Positions 43,804 to 56,100 of a DNA stretch of 64,000 bases are shown here, piece by piece. A model generated the notes under the pieces. It had not been told where the DNA came from and searched no databases. It saw only the letters and a program-made list of their open reading frames with translations. This stretch comes from Cryptomeria japonica (Eukaryota; Streptophyta; Pinopsida; Cupressales; Cupressaceae): NCBI RefSeq assembly GCF_030272615.1, contig NC_081405.1:647534920-647598919 (forward strand). Direction: 5' to 3'. The position numbers and the translations under genes were made by a program. Position 1 is the stretch's first letter. The number at the start of each line of letters is the position of its first letter.

Positions 43804-44573
43804 TATTAGGATTCCCACAGATACTGAGAGGGGGGGGTGAATCAGTATCTAACTGATATATTAAATTTCTTAACTTAAAACATGTAGAACATATTAGAAT
43901 AGTGTACCAGTAAGCAGAAAGTAATGCAATAAATAGAGATAGAAACAACCACATGAAAAACACACCATAACAAAAATATTTAATGAGGAAACCCGGTGTG
44001 GGATAAACCTCGGTGGGATTTGTGACCCACAATATTCACTTACTGGCCAATAAGAGAATATTACTACTACAAGAGGGGCCTGCACATGTAGGAAGGCCAA
44101 GTGCCTAGAGCTCATTGCTCAATATAGAAGTCTCACTGACTTACAAAATAGATTATATAAATCCAATGTCTTGTACTACTTTAGAATAGCATCTATAATG
44201 CTAGATCTAGTATTGGTTTCTGCACTGCTTCTTACATAAACCCTTAACCTATAATTTGCATAATAGGTTTGCCTTATTTTCCCTAATTACATTCCTTCAT
44301 CCTTCTATAATGATCTCTTATATATATGAATCATTTTACAATGTTTCCAAGTCGGCTTATAAAGATTTTACAATAATAAACAAAATATATTACAACAAAA
44401 TTCCTATCGACCTCTATGTCAATATGCTTCCTTTCACTGCTGGTGCCAGTAGACTAAGTGCCAATGTAGAGTCTGATCTTGCTAGTGCCAGTGTCATAGG
44501 ATTGTAAGGTTTCCATCAATGACAAATCCTTCAATCACCTACAATATCTCATTGGAGTGTGCATATGTGAACA
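43804..44573 (-). repeat. NA3 5' LTR
   Basis: The repeat is TATTAGGATTCCC ... GCATATGTGAACA, 770 bp. The first dinucleotide is TA instead of TG. The block shared with copia LTRs is at about 44000-44055. Its right edge meets aaggc and the interrupted E gag. Confidence 0.9.
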
Positions 44574-45751
44574 AAGGCATCATGATCTTGCTTAGGAAGT
44601 GGATTAGGAATGGGATTTGGAAGGATTCTTTGCTCTTGAGATGGAAGGAGTTCATCTTGTAAGAAATGGAAAGGTATAAGGGGACCATCATGGGATTCTA
44701 GGGAAATAGGATCTTTTTCAATCATTAGATGGGATTGAGGAGTTTTGGTGTCTTTATCTTGATTTATGGTACGACTTATTCTTTCATTTTCTAGATTATC
44801 CTCTTGACATGGAGTCACTTCTAAGGAAGGGGTAGGATTGTGCATAGGTGTAGGGGATTCTCAGAAGGTCTTCATATTTTGGCATGATGGGAAAGGATTT
44901 TGATTGGGTATGTTTGGAATTGAAGTGTATGATGGCATAGGATCTGGGATTTTATAATCTTTAGAGGAACTTGTATCAATATTTCCATTAAGTTGGATTT
45001 CCATAGGAGATAGCCCTTTAAGGTAAACATGAGAAGTTTCATTGTTTGAAGGAGATGGTATGGATTGTTGCTGAGAAGTTTTAGGAGATGAAGGCATCAT
45101 GGAAGGGATGTAGGCTACATATGGAGCCTTGCTAGACATAGGTTCATGATTTTGATTATGCTTGGAAGTAGTTCCTTCTTTTTCTTTTGGTGAGTCATTA
45201 GGATCTTAAAATTCAATGACACCATCATCAAGGAGATCGTGAATCTTATGTTTTAATTCCATACACATTGAAGTCTTCTGTTTTCTATGCCTATGATATG
45301 CACAATAACTACTCAAAACCACAGCTCCCCATGTGGTCTTTTTAGGCAATATGATAAGATTGTTCTTAAGAAGCTTTTCCAAAGATGACTCAATAGATTG
45401 CCCCAAAGGTGTAAATTTTCTATCTAGGGAATAGATGTCTTTTTGTCTTGGTGAAGGTGTTCTGTGATCTTGTTTGAGATTTGGCTTTTGATCATCAATT
45501 ATTTGTTGGTATTTAATTGTCAAATCATATAATTGTTTTAGCATTCCTTGAAGTTTCTCACTCTTCATATCATGCATTTGTTTTTCAAATGGAGTCATTG
45601 ATTTATTTTGTTGGATTTCCATGTCATATGTTTCTTTCTTGATATCTTGAAGCATTTGAGCCAAGGTAGCCATAGGAATGTGAGCTAAGGTATCCATGAG
45701 ATTCTTACTTTTGTCAAAAGATTTAGAAGAGCTTCTAGTTTGAATAGGCAT
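44574..45751 (-). pseudogene. Element E gag-like ORF, N-terminal part
   Basis: The ATG at 45751 opens MPIQTRSSSKSFDKSKN. The first 181 codons are open and helical (DIKKETYDMEIQQNK, LKQLYDLTIKYQQI). They end in CAYHRHRKQKTSMCMELK and HKIHDLLDDGVIEF, which resembles the Cys/His motif followed by LK..V..LIDAG found in Gag of some plant Ty3/gypsy elements. After a TAA the same frame continues in a Pro/Ser-rich region (IPSPSNNETSHVYLKG, LEVTPCQEDNLENERI) until NA3 at 44573. The downstream half is at 36480-35341. Together they give about 770 codons. No protease or RT follows. Confidence 0.65.
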
Positions 45752-47825
45752 TTACAACTGATAAGACCAAGAGCTAGATGTGTTGCAGAAGTCAGGATCA
45801 AATTGTAGCTATTAGTTCATTTAACGTAGTGATTGAGAGAAGTTACTAAGATCTGGTCTAGTTTTAGGAATGATTTATCCTATGTAAGACATTATCTAAG
45901 TTAACTTAGGTTTGATAAGATGTTGTCTGAACTAGCTTAGAGATGATCGACAAAATCATGCAACGCAATGACAGGGGTACACTATCAAGGTTGTTTATGC
46001 TCCGGAGGATGATAACCAGTTTTATGCTCACTATAGACTGTTTTAGATAGGTTTGATTGTTTTAGACTGGCAAAATCAGAGACTCGTACGATAGGATTTC
46101 TAAGACTATATGATAGTATAAAAACTTCAGGATAATAACAATTCTATTTCATATGAGTTGCTGCCTAGTACCGTACGATAAATGGGCCTATCCCAAATGA
46201 CAAAGGATTCAGTGCAGTTTTGTCTCACATGACACATGATTTAGCTTGAAATGACAGACTACTAGGTTTCGTACGACAGAGAATTGAGCCTTGGATGACA
46301 ATTTAGTAGACTCGTACAACACAGGATATGGTGTAGGATGACAATTTACTAGACTCGTATGACTATTCACAGAGCAGGGACTAAAAATTCTGAGTTTTTT
46401 AATTGCTGAGCATGACAACTGAGTATAACCAATTCTGAGGTGGATTGATTTATGACCAGGATAGACTATCTTCGACACGGATAGAGTTTTATCAATCAGT
46501 TGCTAATTTGTTTGATTTGTTTTCTCCAATTTTAGTATTGCAGTTTTAGCTTGAGGGATGAACACACAAAACAAAAGACAACATGAATAATAACTCCAAT
46601 CACAGCATGCTAACCCTATGGAAGTTGGCTTAGAGAAGAAAATATTTGCTTGTTGACTTAGGTACACACCCAATAGCTAATTAGAATATGGCCATTGAGT
46701 CTCACGCAATGGATTCTCAATGTCGTATTAGCCGACTCCAAATGCTAATGGGGGAACGATATGGCAAGTATCTTGGGAGAGCTACTATCTCTCTTGCACA
46801 AAGATTATCAACCTTTCGGAGGTGAATCGGGTAGCATCTAATCTTATAGTTCTTAGTCAGGAATTCCATTTGAAATTACCCCTTGAAGTCATGCAAGCAT
46901 GATTGAGGCCTATAGCCCGATAAGGTACCGAAACAAGTTGTAGTCATGTAAACGTGATTGAGATATGAGAGATCTCAAAGAGAAAACTCAAATAATCCCA
47001 TCCTCTAAGACTTTAATCACCAAAGGCCTATTTATTATAGTGAGTTGGATTGCTCAGGTCCAGCTATACTCCCTTGGGTCATTCTCACAGGGTGATTACT
47101 TTTTCCCATTGTGACAGGCCCGCTAAAGGTACACAAATCTCAAAATTTAGAAAAAGCTTTGAGGGTCTAGATTTTTTATTGTCTCTAAAAGACAAGAGCA
47201 TACTCTTCTACCTCTTAGATTTTATTGAAAACATGAAAGATAGATTTGCTCTTTAACCAGATAGTAATTTAAGTGCCTAAAAAAAATGAATTTAAAGAAT
47301 ACATGATGTTTGGTTGATTCTCTTTAGGCAACCTACAAAAACAACGCATCAGTAGTCATGTTGTTTTCATTCTTTGACAAGCATACGTTTGATTGACAAA
47401 TTCTTTGACAAGCATTCTACAAGAGACTGGTTAGGTTGCTAAAATACCAAGTAGAGAGGAGACAATTCAAGGTCAACGTTAGCGTAATCAAAATTTGATT
47501 CAAGAAAAACCCCGAAAAGTGAAACTTGCTTTCAATCTCATAAAAAATTGAATTGTACGAAAATTCTCATAAAATGAAACAATAATAACTTTTTATTGTA
47601 CAAGTCAGAAATTAAAACAGAATGACAGAGGATAACAGAAACTTGATGTCGTATGAGTCCCTATTCTGATTCATATGACAATTTATAGGATATAATGTTG
47701 TCTCATATGATAAACTGTAGGCTTCAATATAATGTCGTACGATGCGTTGAAACTGCTCATACAATATTTCATAGAGACTATACGGACGAAACCTGCAGGA
47801 TAAAAAGAATGATTTTGAGGCCAAT
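45752..47825 (-). other. Element E leader, non-coding, with TCGTACGA-like motifs
   Basis: This is the 2-kb region upstream of the E gag, cut at 47826 by copia-A. I see no gene. The motif actcgtacgac and close variants recur (about 46080, 46170, 46265, 46310, 46355, 47645, 47740), often beside gacaatt or tgtc. Related motifs occur at 31480-31700. The leader is long for an LTR element. Confidence 0.5.
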
Positions 47826-48682
47826 TGTTAGGATTAATGATAGCCCCAAAGGTACTGAGAGGGGGAGGTGAATAAGTATCTAACCGGTTTGCACAATATT
47901 TTACCTTATTAAGTATTTTACATTCCAAAATAGTGTACCAGTAAATAAGAATTAATGGAGAAAATAGGAACAATAAAGACATCATAGAAAACATAACATA
48001 ACACAAGATGTTTAATGAGGAAACTCGGTGTGGGAAAAACCTCGGTGGGATTTGTGACCCACAATATTCACTCACTGGCCAATGAATAAATATTGCTTAC
48101 AATGAGGGGCTTGCACATGCAGGAAGGCCAACTATCTAGAGCTCACTGCTCAATCTACAAAATAGAAGTCTCACTCACCTACAAAATGGATTATGAAAAT
48201 CCAATATGATTTACTGCTTCAAATCAACATCAACTATGCCAGGTTCAGTACCAGTTTAAGCTCATACTCTAACCATAAACCTTATACAAAATCTATTGTA
48301 TGCATTCACATATATCTCATCCTCTATTCCATCCACTATCCTTATTCTATATATCAAAATGATTTACAAGATCTCATACATATATGAGTCTATTACAATA
48401 TGCCATGTCATCTTTTACAAAAATATATTTACAATTAAATACAATAAACAAAAGTTTATTCTTGTTGGCTGGAGTGTCGGTATGCATTGTTGCCACTGCC
48501 AATGAAGTGTCTGCTAGTGCCTGTGCCTGCTGGTGGTTTTCTAGATGAATGTCGGGTGGTTGCCTAAAGGTTGCTGGTAGGTTTCCATCAATGACAACAC
48601 CATCATTTCTCACTAGAGTGTAGAATGCCAACATGAATAATATCTCTGATAATGCATGCCAGACTGATGACAAACTGCATCA
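47826..48682 (-). repeat. Copia-A 3' LTR
   Basis: The repeat is TGTTAGGATTAATG ... CTGCATCA, 857 bp, aligned end to end with 4972-5827. The block shared with NA LTRs is at about 48030-48085. The pol stop (48684-48686) is one base to the right. Confidence 0.9.
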
Positions 48683-48683
48683 G

Positions 48684-51638
48684 TCAAGTCTCTGTCAGAG
48701 GGGCAAAAACCCCTAACCTGTCTCTCAAATAATCAAATGATTCCTTAGACAACAGTTTATTGAATATATATGGAATCTATTCTTTAGTGTTCACATACAC
48801 CAATTTGAATTCCTTTCCTTCTACCTTGTCCTTCAAAAAGTTATAGTTTATTGATATATGCTTAGTCTTAGAGTGAAATATCAGATTCTTAGACATGTCA
48901 ATAGGTGCAGAGTTATCAGAGTAGATAACTACCAGTTCACTACAATTTACCTTGATATCCTTCAATATTTTATTCATCCACAAGTCTTGAGTGCAATTAG
49001 TTGTTGTTGCAATATACTAAGCTTCTATAGTAGATAAAGAAATGCATGACTTTTTTTTGGTCATCCATGAAATCAATTTCTTTCCTAGAAAGAAAGCTCC
49101 ACTATAAGTGCTCTTCCTATCATTAGAATCTCCTACCCAATCTAAGTCAATATATGCACATAAAGTGAATTCATCATATCTAGAATACCATAAGCCATAT
49201 TATGTTGTTCCTTGCAAATACGAAAATATCCTCTTTACTGCACAATCATGATTTTCTTTAGGATTACTTTGATATCTTGAAACAATACTTACCACATTCA
49301 TAATTTCCGGTCTAGTCTGAGTTAGATATAACAAGCCACCAATCATAGACTTATAGCTTGTAGGATTTACTAGTGTAGAAGTATCCTTGATAGATAATTT
49401 CTCACTTGTTGCCATAGGAGTACTTACTAGTTTGGAATTATCCATACCAAAGTTCTTCAACAATTTCTTCAGATACTTGCTTTGACAGATAAAAATGCCT
49501 TTGTCAGTTTGAGTAATATGCAAACCTAAGAAAAATCTAATCTCAACAATCATGGACATTTCAAATTCATTCTTCATATTATTAGAGAATTTCATGCACC
49601 ATTTATCTTCCACTCAAAAAATGATATCATCAAAAAATACTTCAATAATCAGAATATCATCATCAATGATCTTATAATATAAATTACTATCAGCACTACC
49701 TATAGTAAAACCGAGCTTCAAAAGATATTTATTGAACCTTGCATACCAATCTCTAGGAGCTTGTTTCAATCCATATAAACCTTTCTTGAATCTACAAACC
49801 ATATCTTTATCATCTATCAGTGGAAACCCATTAGGTTGCTCAATGTGTACTTCTTTGAGTTCACCATTCAAGAATGCACATTTAACATCGATTTGACAAA
49901 CCTTATAGTTCTTATAAGCTGCATAGGCAAGAAATAGTTTAACAACTTCAATTTTATCTATAGGTGCAAATGGCTCACCATAATCAATTCCTTCCATTTG
50001 AGGATATCTTTTACAAACCAATCTAGACTTGTTTCTTACAACTTGACTGTCCTCATTCAGTTTATTCCTTAAAACCCATTTAGTTCCAATAACATTCTTA
50101 TTTTTAGGCTAGGGAACTAAAGTCCAAGTCTCATTCTTCTCTATCTGATCTAATTCATCTTCCATAGCCTTTAAGCAATGTTTATCTTTAGAAGCTTCAA
50201 TAAAAGATGTCAGTTCAATTTGAGAAATTAGACATACCTCTTCATTTGCCAGTTTTCTTCTTGTCATAACTCCCTTGTTCCTATCTCCATTGATTTGATC
50301 TTCAAAATTATTTAATCTTACATACCTTGGTTTCTTCTGAACTTCAGGTTCACTGCTTTGATCACCAATCATAGTTGAATTTTATGATTGTGCCAGTGTA
50401 ACTATCTTAGTTTCATGTATTGGTTGAGGCATTGTCGGTTCAATTATGATCATTTCCACTCCTCGTTCCTTGTCATATGATATAGATTAATTTATGTATT
50501 GCTCATCCACTTTCACATTAGTGCTCTCCATAATTTTTTGTAACCATTTATTATAACATCTATATGATTTGCTTTGAATTGAATAACCAAAAAATATCCC
50601 TTCATCACATCTAGGATCAAACTTCCCAATTGAATCATCTCTTTTGATATAGCATTTACTTCCAAAAATTTTGAAATATTTAACAATAGGTTTATGTCCA
50701 AATCATAATTCATAAGGGGTCTTACTGGTTTCACCTTTGATGTGAAATATGTTGAATGTGTAGACTGTTGTACTCACTACTTCTCTCCAGTATATATGAG
50801 GCAATTTGGCTTCCATCAGCATAGATCTTGCTACACCCAAAATGGTTTTGTTCTTTCTTTCCACTACTCTATTCTGCTAAGGAGTCTGAGGTGTAGATAA
50901 TTGTCTCCTAATTCCATTTGTGTCACAATAACTATTAAATTGAAGAGAAGTGAAGTCACCACCTTGATCTGATCTTAGACATTTTATTTTCAATCCAGTT
51001 TCTGTTTCAACCTTTTTCTTTAAAGATCTTGAATTTCTCGAAGGATTCAAACTTCTCCATTAGAAAAGTCACCCACATCATTCTAGAATAGTCATCAATA
51101 ATCAGCATGAAATACCTATCACCTTTAAAGCTTCTATTCCTTGTTGGACCACATAAGTCAACGTGAATCAAATCCAATACATCATTGGATTTATCATGCA
51201 TTCTCTTAAAAGAAGTTCTACCTTGCTTTCTCAATTGACATTCCTTACATAATGGATTATGAGGTTTCATAATCTTAAATATATCTCTAACTGGCTTAGT
51301 TGAAATGATCTTAACAATACAATCAAAATTAACATGACACAACCTCTTATGCGATAACCAACTCTCATCAATATGAGCAATCAAACATGTCTTATTACCA
51401 GTGTTCAAGTGAAATATATTACCTCCAGTCTGAGTACCGATTGCAATCTCCAAACCAGTTTTGTTAATGATTTTACATTTTCTATCTTTAAATTGAAGTT
51501 GGAAACCCTTGTCCACCAATTGACTAACACTCAAAAGATTATGCTTTACCTTCTACATAATAGACATTATTAGTATTATCCTTTCCATGCAAAGAAATAA
51601 TACCTCTACCTTTGATCATACATGCTTTATCATCTCTA
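48684..51638 (-). pseudogene. Copia-A pol: GAG-pre-integrase, integrase, RT and RNase H
   Basis: From 51638 downward on the minus strand: KGRGIISLHGKDN, KHNLLSVSQLVDKGF, the HHCC finger (SHKRLCHVNFD ... CKECQ), integrase core (HVDLCGPTRNR, MLIIDDYSRMMWVTF), linker (KKPRYVRLNNFEDQ), RT (YGEPFAPIDK, CQIDVKCAFLNGELKE, FKKGLYGLKQAPRDWY, VFFDDIIF near 49620-49645), SKLVSTPMATSEKLSIKD, YKSMIGGLLYLTQTRPEI, then RNase H (SWMTKKKSCISLSTIEA, HSKTKHISINYNFLKD) to TGA at 48684. Stops are fewer than in copia-1, but still exclude function. The RT box is FFDD in both copies, so the change may predate their split. Confidence 0.9.
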
Positions 51639-52628
51639 TGTGTGTGAAAAGTGGAGTAAGGATTTGTATCTACAATACACAACACTTCAATTAATTCATT
51701 ACATGTATGGTTACACAAATATAAGCATGGATATGAAAATCATAACAAAGCGACCCATTGACTTCTAAAAGATGTGAGTATAAGATTGCTCTCAGATTTG
51801 TATTAGCAATACCAATGACTAGAATATACCAAGATGAAGGATTTAATCTATATGAGCATGATATTAAGCTAAATGAATTAAAGATTTAATCTAACAAGAT
51901 TTAAACAATAAATGATCTAAATGATCTAAATATGCAATATATCAATGAACCTAGAGCAAAAACAGTATAATAACAATATATTCTCTGGGATTTTTTAAAT
52001 GAGAGATGAAGGCCCAAATTTATAGAAAATTCAGAAAGAAAGCAAAGGCTGAGATCAAATGATGATGAGTGGTCAAGATTTTCCAAGAGGAAGCACACTC
52101 CAGGTGAATTGATGTGATTGGATGCTTTTCTCAATTTTTTAGTGGAAATTGAACTAAAATTAAGATAAAATCAGGAAAAACTGATTTATTCTCTATTTCA
52201 TTCAATTTTAATATTTAATTGTTTTAATTGCTTTCTTTGAGATTATCTATCAATTTTTAATTTGTTTTTCAAGATTATCTCCAATTTATTTCTTTTCTCA
52301 AATTTTAATTCTTTCTTCGTCAATTAATTCCTTTTTTTATTTATTTCCATTTTTTGAAGATTTATGGAAAATTGATTTATTTAATTAAATATGCTAGGAT
52401 ATTTAATTAAAATAAATAAGATAATTGTTTAAAATGATTTACTTGGAATGATCAATTAATTAAATAAATATTTAATTAATATTGAGTTGTTAATTTTCCA
52501 TGTGACATTGATGATTTAAGAAATTAATTGTTTGATCAAGATTGATTTAATTGCCTTTGGTTAGGACCTTGGTGATGTTGTCGAGATTAGGGGCTCATGG
52601 TTTAGATGACCACTTTTAGGGTATTACA
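51639..52628 (-). repeat. Solo LTR of element E type inside copia-A pol
   Basis: This 990-bp sequence starts TGTGTGTGAAAAG and ends GGTATTACA, and matches the E 3' LTR at 29138-30127 along its length. The flanks are a 7-bp direct repeat, atctcta (51632-51638 and 52629-52635), longer than the usual 5 bp. Removing the insert with one repeat copy restores the frame VRFRDDKACMIKGRG. No PPT or PBS is attached, hence solo. The site is the same as the E junction in copia-1. Confidence 0.85.
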
Positions 52629-53138
52629 ATCTCTAAATCTGACTTGACCACAATTGTATTCTTGCAGGGACATAAACTTTCTTTTATCTCCAGACATATG
52701 ATGTGAGCATCCATTATCAATTACCCATTCATCCTTATCTTCAACTTTTGCTGCCATGGCCTTTTCTTCATTCATGACAGTTGATTCCAGTTCAACTTCT
52801 TTTAAAGCATAGAACACCCATTCCTTTCCATTTTTGGATCCACAAGAAGAGTCTATTGTCGGTTCATCCTCAAAGTCATCCTTTACTCCTTCCTCATCCG
52901 CTATGTAGCATTGTTTACTTTTCTTGAATCTATATCTGTTCTGATTAGTCTTAAATGATTTCTTAACTCTCTCTTCAAATATTGCATTCCTTTTAGGACA
53001 TCTAGATGGAAAATGAGCAATCTTATTACATGCAATACATTTAAAAGGTTCTTTTCCTTCATACTTACTTCCTATCGGTCCTTTAGGTACTCATCTAGCA
53101 AATAATGCTTCAAGTTGCTTAAATTCTTCATCATATTT
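52629..53138 (-). pseudogene. Copia-A gag end and protease start
   Basis: On the minus strand from 53138: EEFKQLEALFAR, a stop, VPKGPIGSKYEGKE, then the knuckle CIACNKIAHFPSRC (about 53003-53044) and the linker NRYRFKKSKQCYIADEEG. The protease motif follows as EWVIDNGCSHHMSGDKRKF (about 52670-52720), in which the active-site DSG or DTG reads DNG. It ends VRFRD at the E-type LTR. This Gag has a single knuckle and is clearly different from the NA Gag with four. The frame is cut at 53138 by element D. Confidence 0.85.
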
Positions 53139-56100
53139 TGTAATGCCCCACCAGGAAACCCCGAAGGGATAAGCCAAAATTACAAGAATAGAGTGCAAAT
53201 TTTTTTTTTTTAAAGTTGCAACACATAAGAAGCAACAAGATAACAAAGATTCAGATTACATAGCGGAAGACTTCAACTAACACCTAAAGAGTTTCCCAAC
53301 GAGATTACTTAAATACCACAATTCATTTAACTCACACAACTAATCCATTAAGCTGAATATCTTAACAATGAGATAATTCATAATCAGGATAATTTCTTTC
53401 AAAGGACGGAAATATAAATCACAACAAGGATTCATCCATTCAGATCTATTCATAATCTTCATTCAAGCTTTTCATTTAAAATTACAAACCATACATCTAA
53501 CATTCTAATACACTAGGATTTCATCATAACATAAGAGATCTTTCCAAGCATATTTAAATTCCTTAACAACAACTGAGTACAATTCATTACTCTTAGTTAC
53601 GTTCTTTCATACTCCAACTTATTGCATTTTAAAAGATGATTACATACAAGCATCAACGATAAATCTCATCTAAACCACTTAAACATTCGATCAACATGGC
53701 ATTTACGAAGTGACTGAATATAAGCATTTATAGTTAATTCCCATTTATCCACTTAACCATTTTAACATAAGCTAAACATACATGATAAAGCTGAATAAAG
53801 GAAACATAAGAGAATACATCACATAACACCATAATGATCTCGGAGTTCACCCCTAAAGGGCTACATCTCCGGGTCTGCGCAACTGCAAGACCCCTCTGAT
53901 AATTAATAAAGTTAAGAATACAAGAGGTTACACTATACAATCCAGCCATCAAGGCGAAATATAACAATATACAAACGACCGCATCGGTCAATTAATACAT
54001 AAACGATCCCTGAAAAGAACAGGATCCAGCTGAACATAATCAAGCTAAAACAGAGGTCCAGAAGAGCATCCACAAGACTGAGCCATCACCACCCAAGGTC
54101 TATTCTGAAACTGACACTCACAAGGGCAGAGACAAGAAGGACGACCCACAAAGGTACTCCTAACAGGACAAAACGACAACACACTAGCGAACGTAGGGAC
54201 AAGTGTCATCACACGACCTGGTATGGTTACCATGGCAAGTCTTCATAGGTTCTGGCCCCATACACTGGGTCACCCTGGCAACCTAATCTGAGCTTCCGGC
54301 CCATCCAAGCCTCATGTGGACCCACACATCCTCTCGTGAAGACAAGGAAGATGGTTTGCCATTTCAGGCCTTCTCCTAGCATGTCGAATCTATGATAGCA
54401 CTCATCTCATGTGTGAGGCACATTATCTTATTTAGAGATTACATTCTAATCTACTGTTAGGTTATCACTTATTAGACTCACTTTCGACGGGTTACCCAGC
54501 AGCCACTTTGGGCGCGGCCCCCAATCGAAAGCCACTTTCCCATACGACACTAGACTAAACTCAAACGAACTCAAAACCAAGGAATACACATGGTCAGACG
54601 AACGGAGTTCAAGAAGAGAGAAACAATCATTTGGTCAAACACGACTCAAGATAATCACTTACTGACGGTACTCTAACTAGAGACCTGACAACTAAGGTTA
54701 ACCACGATCATCATTTGACTCACACACAAGGAGGATATGATCAAAACGACACTACCACAATACAACAGTCAACTCGAAATCGAGGACTAGAACAGGTACC
54801 CCAAGTCAAGCCATACGACAGGGTCCTACTAAACAAAGCAAAACATGCCATTTCATAATTAAAGGCGAATACAGAAATTAAACTTGCAAGGCAATAATCA
54901 GAAAAGACAATATTTCCTCAAATTGATTTAATCATTACAAGTTGATCAAGTTTTCTACAAGATCCAATCAGATAACAGTTATCTACCTCATCAAGGGATA
55001 GGTTATTCTTGGTTTTCTAACTCTTTAAGGTTCCAAGCATAGAACAGACACATAAGCCATAATGAGTTTTTAACCAATTCGTATTAATAAAATTCAAACA
55101 ACCATTAATCAACTAAAATAAGATATTTAATCTCCAATCAAAACATCATTAACATACTGGTCTAAAACCGACCTCTACAATTTCATATTTTCAATCCCAA
55201 TAACATAATATTCCATTCGTTTTTTAAACAATACTACCTCAATTAGCCAACTTCCCTAATCAGCTAGAAGGTAAGATCTAGATTTATAAATCCAAGATCA
55301 AAAGATTATAAACAACAATATTCAATTGCGAAAATTCACAGTTTAGAACTAAATCAGGAAGGGAGCATAAGTCATGAAATGAGATTGAATAATGACTAAA
55401 CCTATAAACTCCGTTACAAAATTATTCAATACCAAATCAACATTTATGATAATATTGCCACCCTAATCCTAAATAGGAAACTAATTAAATCTTAACACTG
55501 AAATAATATTCACAAATATCATATGCCATTTTTTCTTTTGAATGAAAAAAAATACATAAAAAAAAACATTTAATAAACTATATTTTAAACAAAAAAAGAA
55601 GATGCATTAAACAAAGAAGGCGAGGGCGGGCTGTGCCCTAACCCTAGCACCGTTCAATGCCTCACCACAGGGAAGACCCATGCGGGTGGCGCCTCTACGG
55701 TGCCCGCAGGTCTGCGGCGCCCTGCGGCCACCGCAGTGTGCCGCGGCATGGTTTACAACGCCAGTGAGGAAGGGGGGAAACAGGGGGAGCGCGGGGGAGA
55801 GGGGAGGAGGAGCGGTGGAGCTCCGCTCCCCGCCTCCAAACCCCAAACCCAGGGTTGCGCTAAACATAACACCCAGCTCGGCTTTGAGCATAAATTTCGC
55901 TTTTTAAAACACAGTCTGAAATAATAACAAAAAACGCCCAGCTATGATTCGAACAAAAATGCACGGGGCGGGGGGGTAAAACAATTACTTTTTTTTTTTT
56001 TTAAACAAAATACACACAGTCCGAAAATTACCACCAACGCCCAGCACAGGTAATTTGATAAAAATTCCAATTCATTATAAATTTGAATTAAACATACAAG

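Larger units (their letters stand above)
36486..44573 (-). mobile_element. NA3: pol-less LTR retroelement inserted in the element E gag
   Basis: This complete copy has LTRs of 663 and 770 bp, a PPT and a decayed PBS. The target duplication is gaggc (36481-36485) against aaggc (44574-44578), one mismatch. It contains solo LTR S2. Removing S2 with one target copy leaves about 6.4 kb, the same size as NA2 without its insertions. Gag and ORF2 are in the same order and no pol is present. Reading frames are more damaged than in NA2. Confidence 0.9.
29138..47825 (-). mobile_element. Element E: pol-less LTR retroelement with gag-like ORF and antisense mobile-domain ORF
   Basis: A 3' LTR (29138-30127) and PPT (30128-30141) are followed, moving upstream on the minus strand, by degenerate repeats, an antisense plant-mobile-domain ORF, a spacer, a proline-rich gag-like ORF (split by NA3) and a 2-kb leader. 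The leader is cut at 47826 by copia-A, so the 5' LTR and PBS are not seen. No RT, integrase or RNase H was found anywhere inside. An antisense extra ORF close to the 3' LTR is known from the Tat group of plant Ty3/gypsy elements, so E may derive from that group; this is inference. Confidence 0.7.
47826..53138 (-). mobile_element. Copia-A: Ty1/copia retrotransposon, cut by element D
   Basis: This copy has a 3' LTR (47826-48682), RNase H, RT, integrase, a solo LTR of E type (51639-52628), protease and the end of gag. It is then cut by the LTR of D at 53139. The left junction is exactly at the LTR end, with ccaat before TGTTAGG as a likely target copy. The 5' LTR must lie beyond the window. It is a close relative of copia-1 and supplies the sequence missing there at the LINE site. 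Confidence 0.88.

Noticed and set aside
51639-52628. A 990-bp intron in the copia pol
   Set aside because: No GT...AG pair fits any join that keeps the frame. The edges are TG...CA with direct repeats, and the same sequence abuts a PPT at 30128.
53734-53991. An 85-codon open frame with hydrophobic segments, repeated at 61629-61886
   Set aside because: Both copies are within the LTR pair of element D, so their agreement is just LTR identity. No start context, domain or upstream promoter supports a gene.
55680-55924. Overlapping GC-rich frames on both strands of the element D LTR
   Set aside because: High GC lowers stop-codon frequency. Several frames are open at once and none has a recognisable motif.
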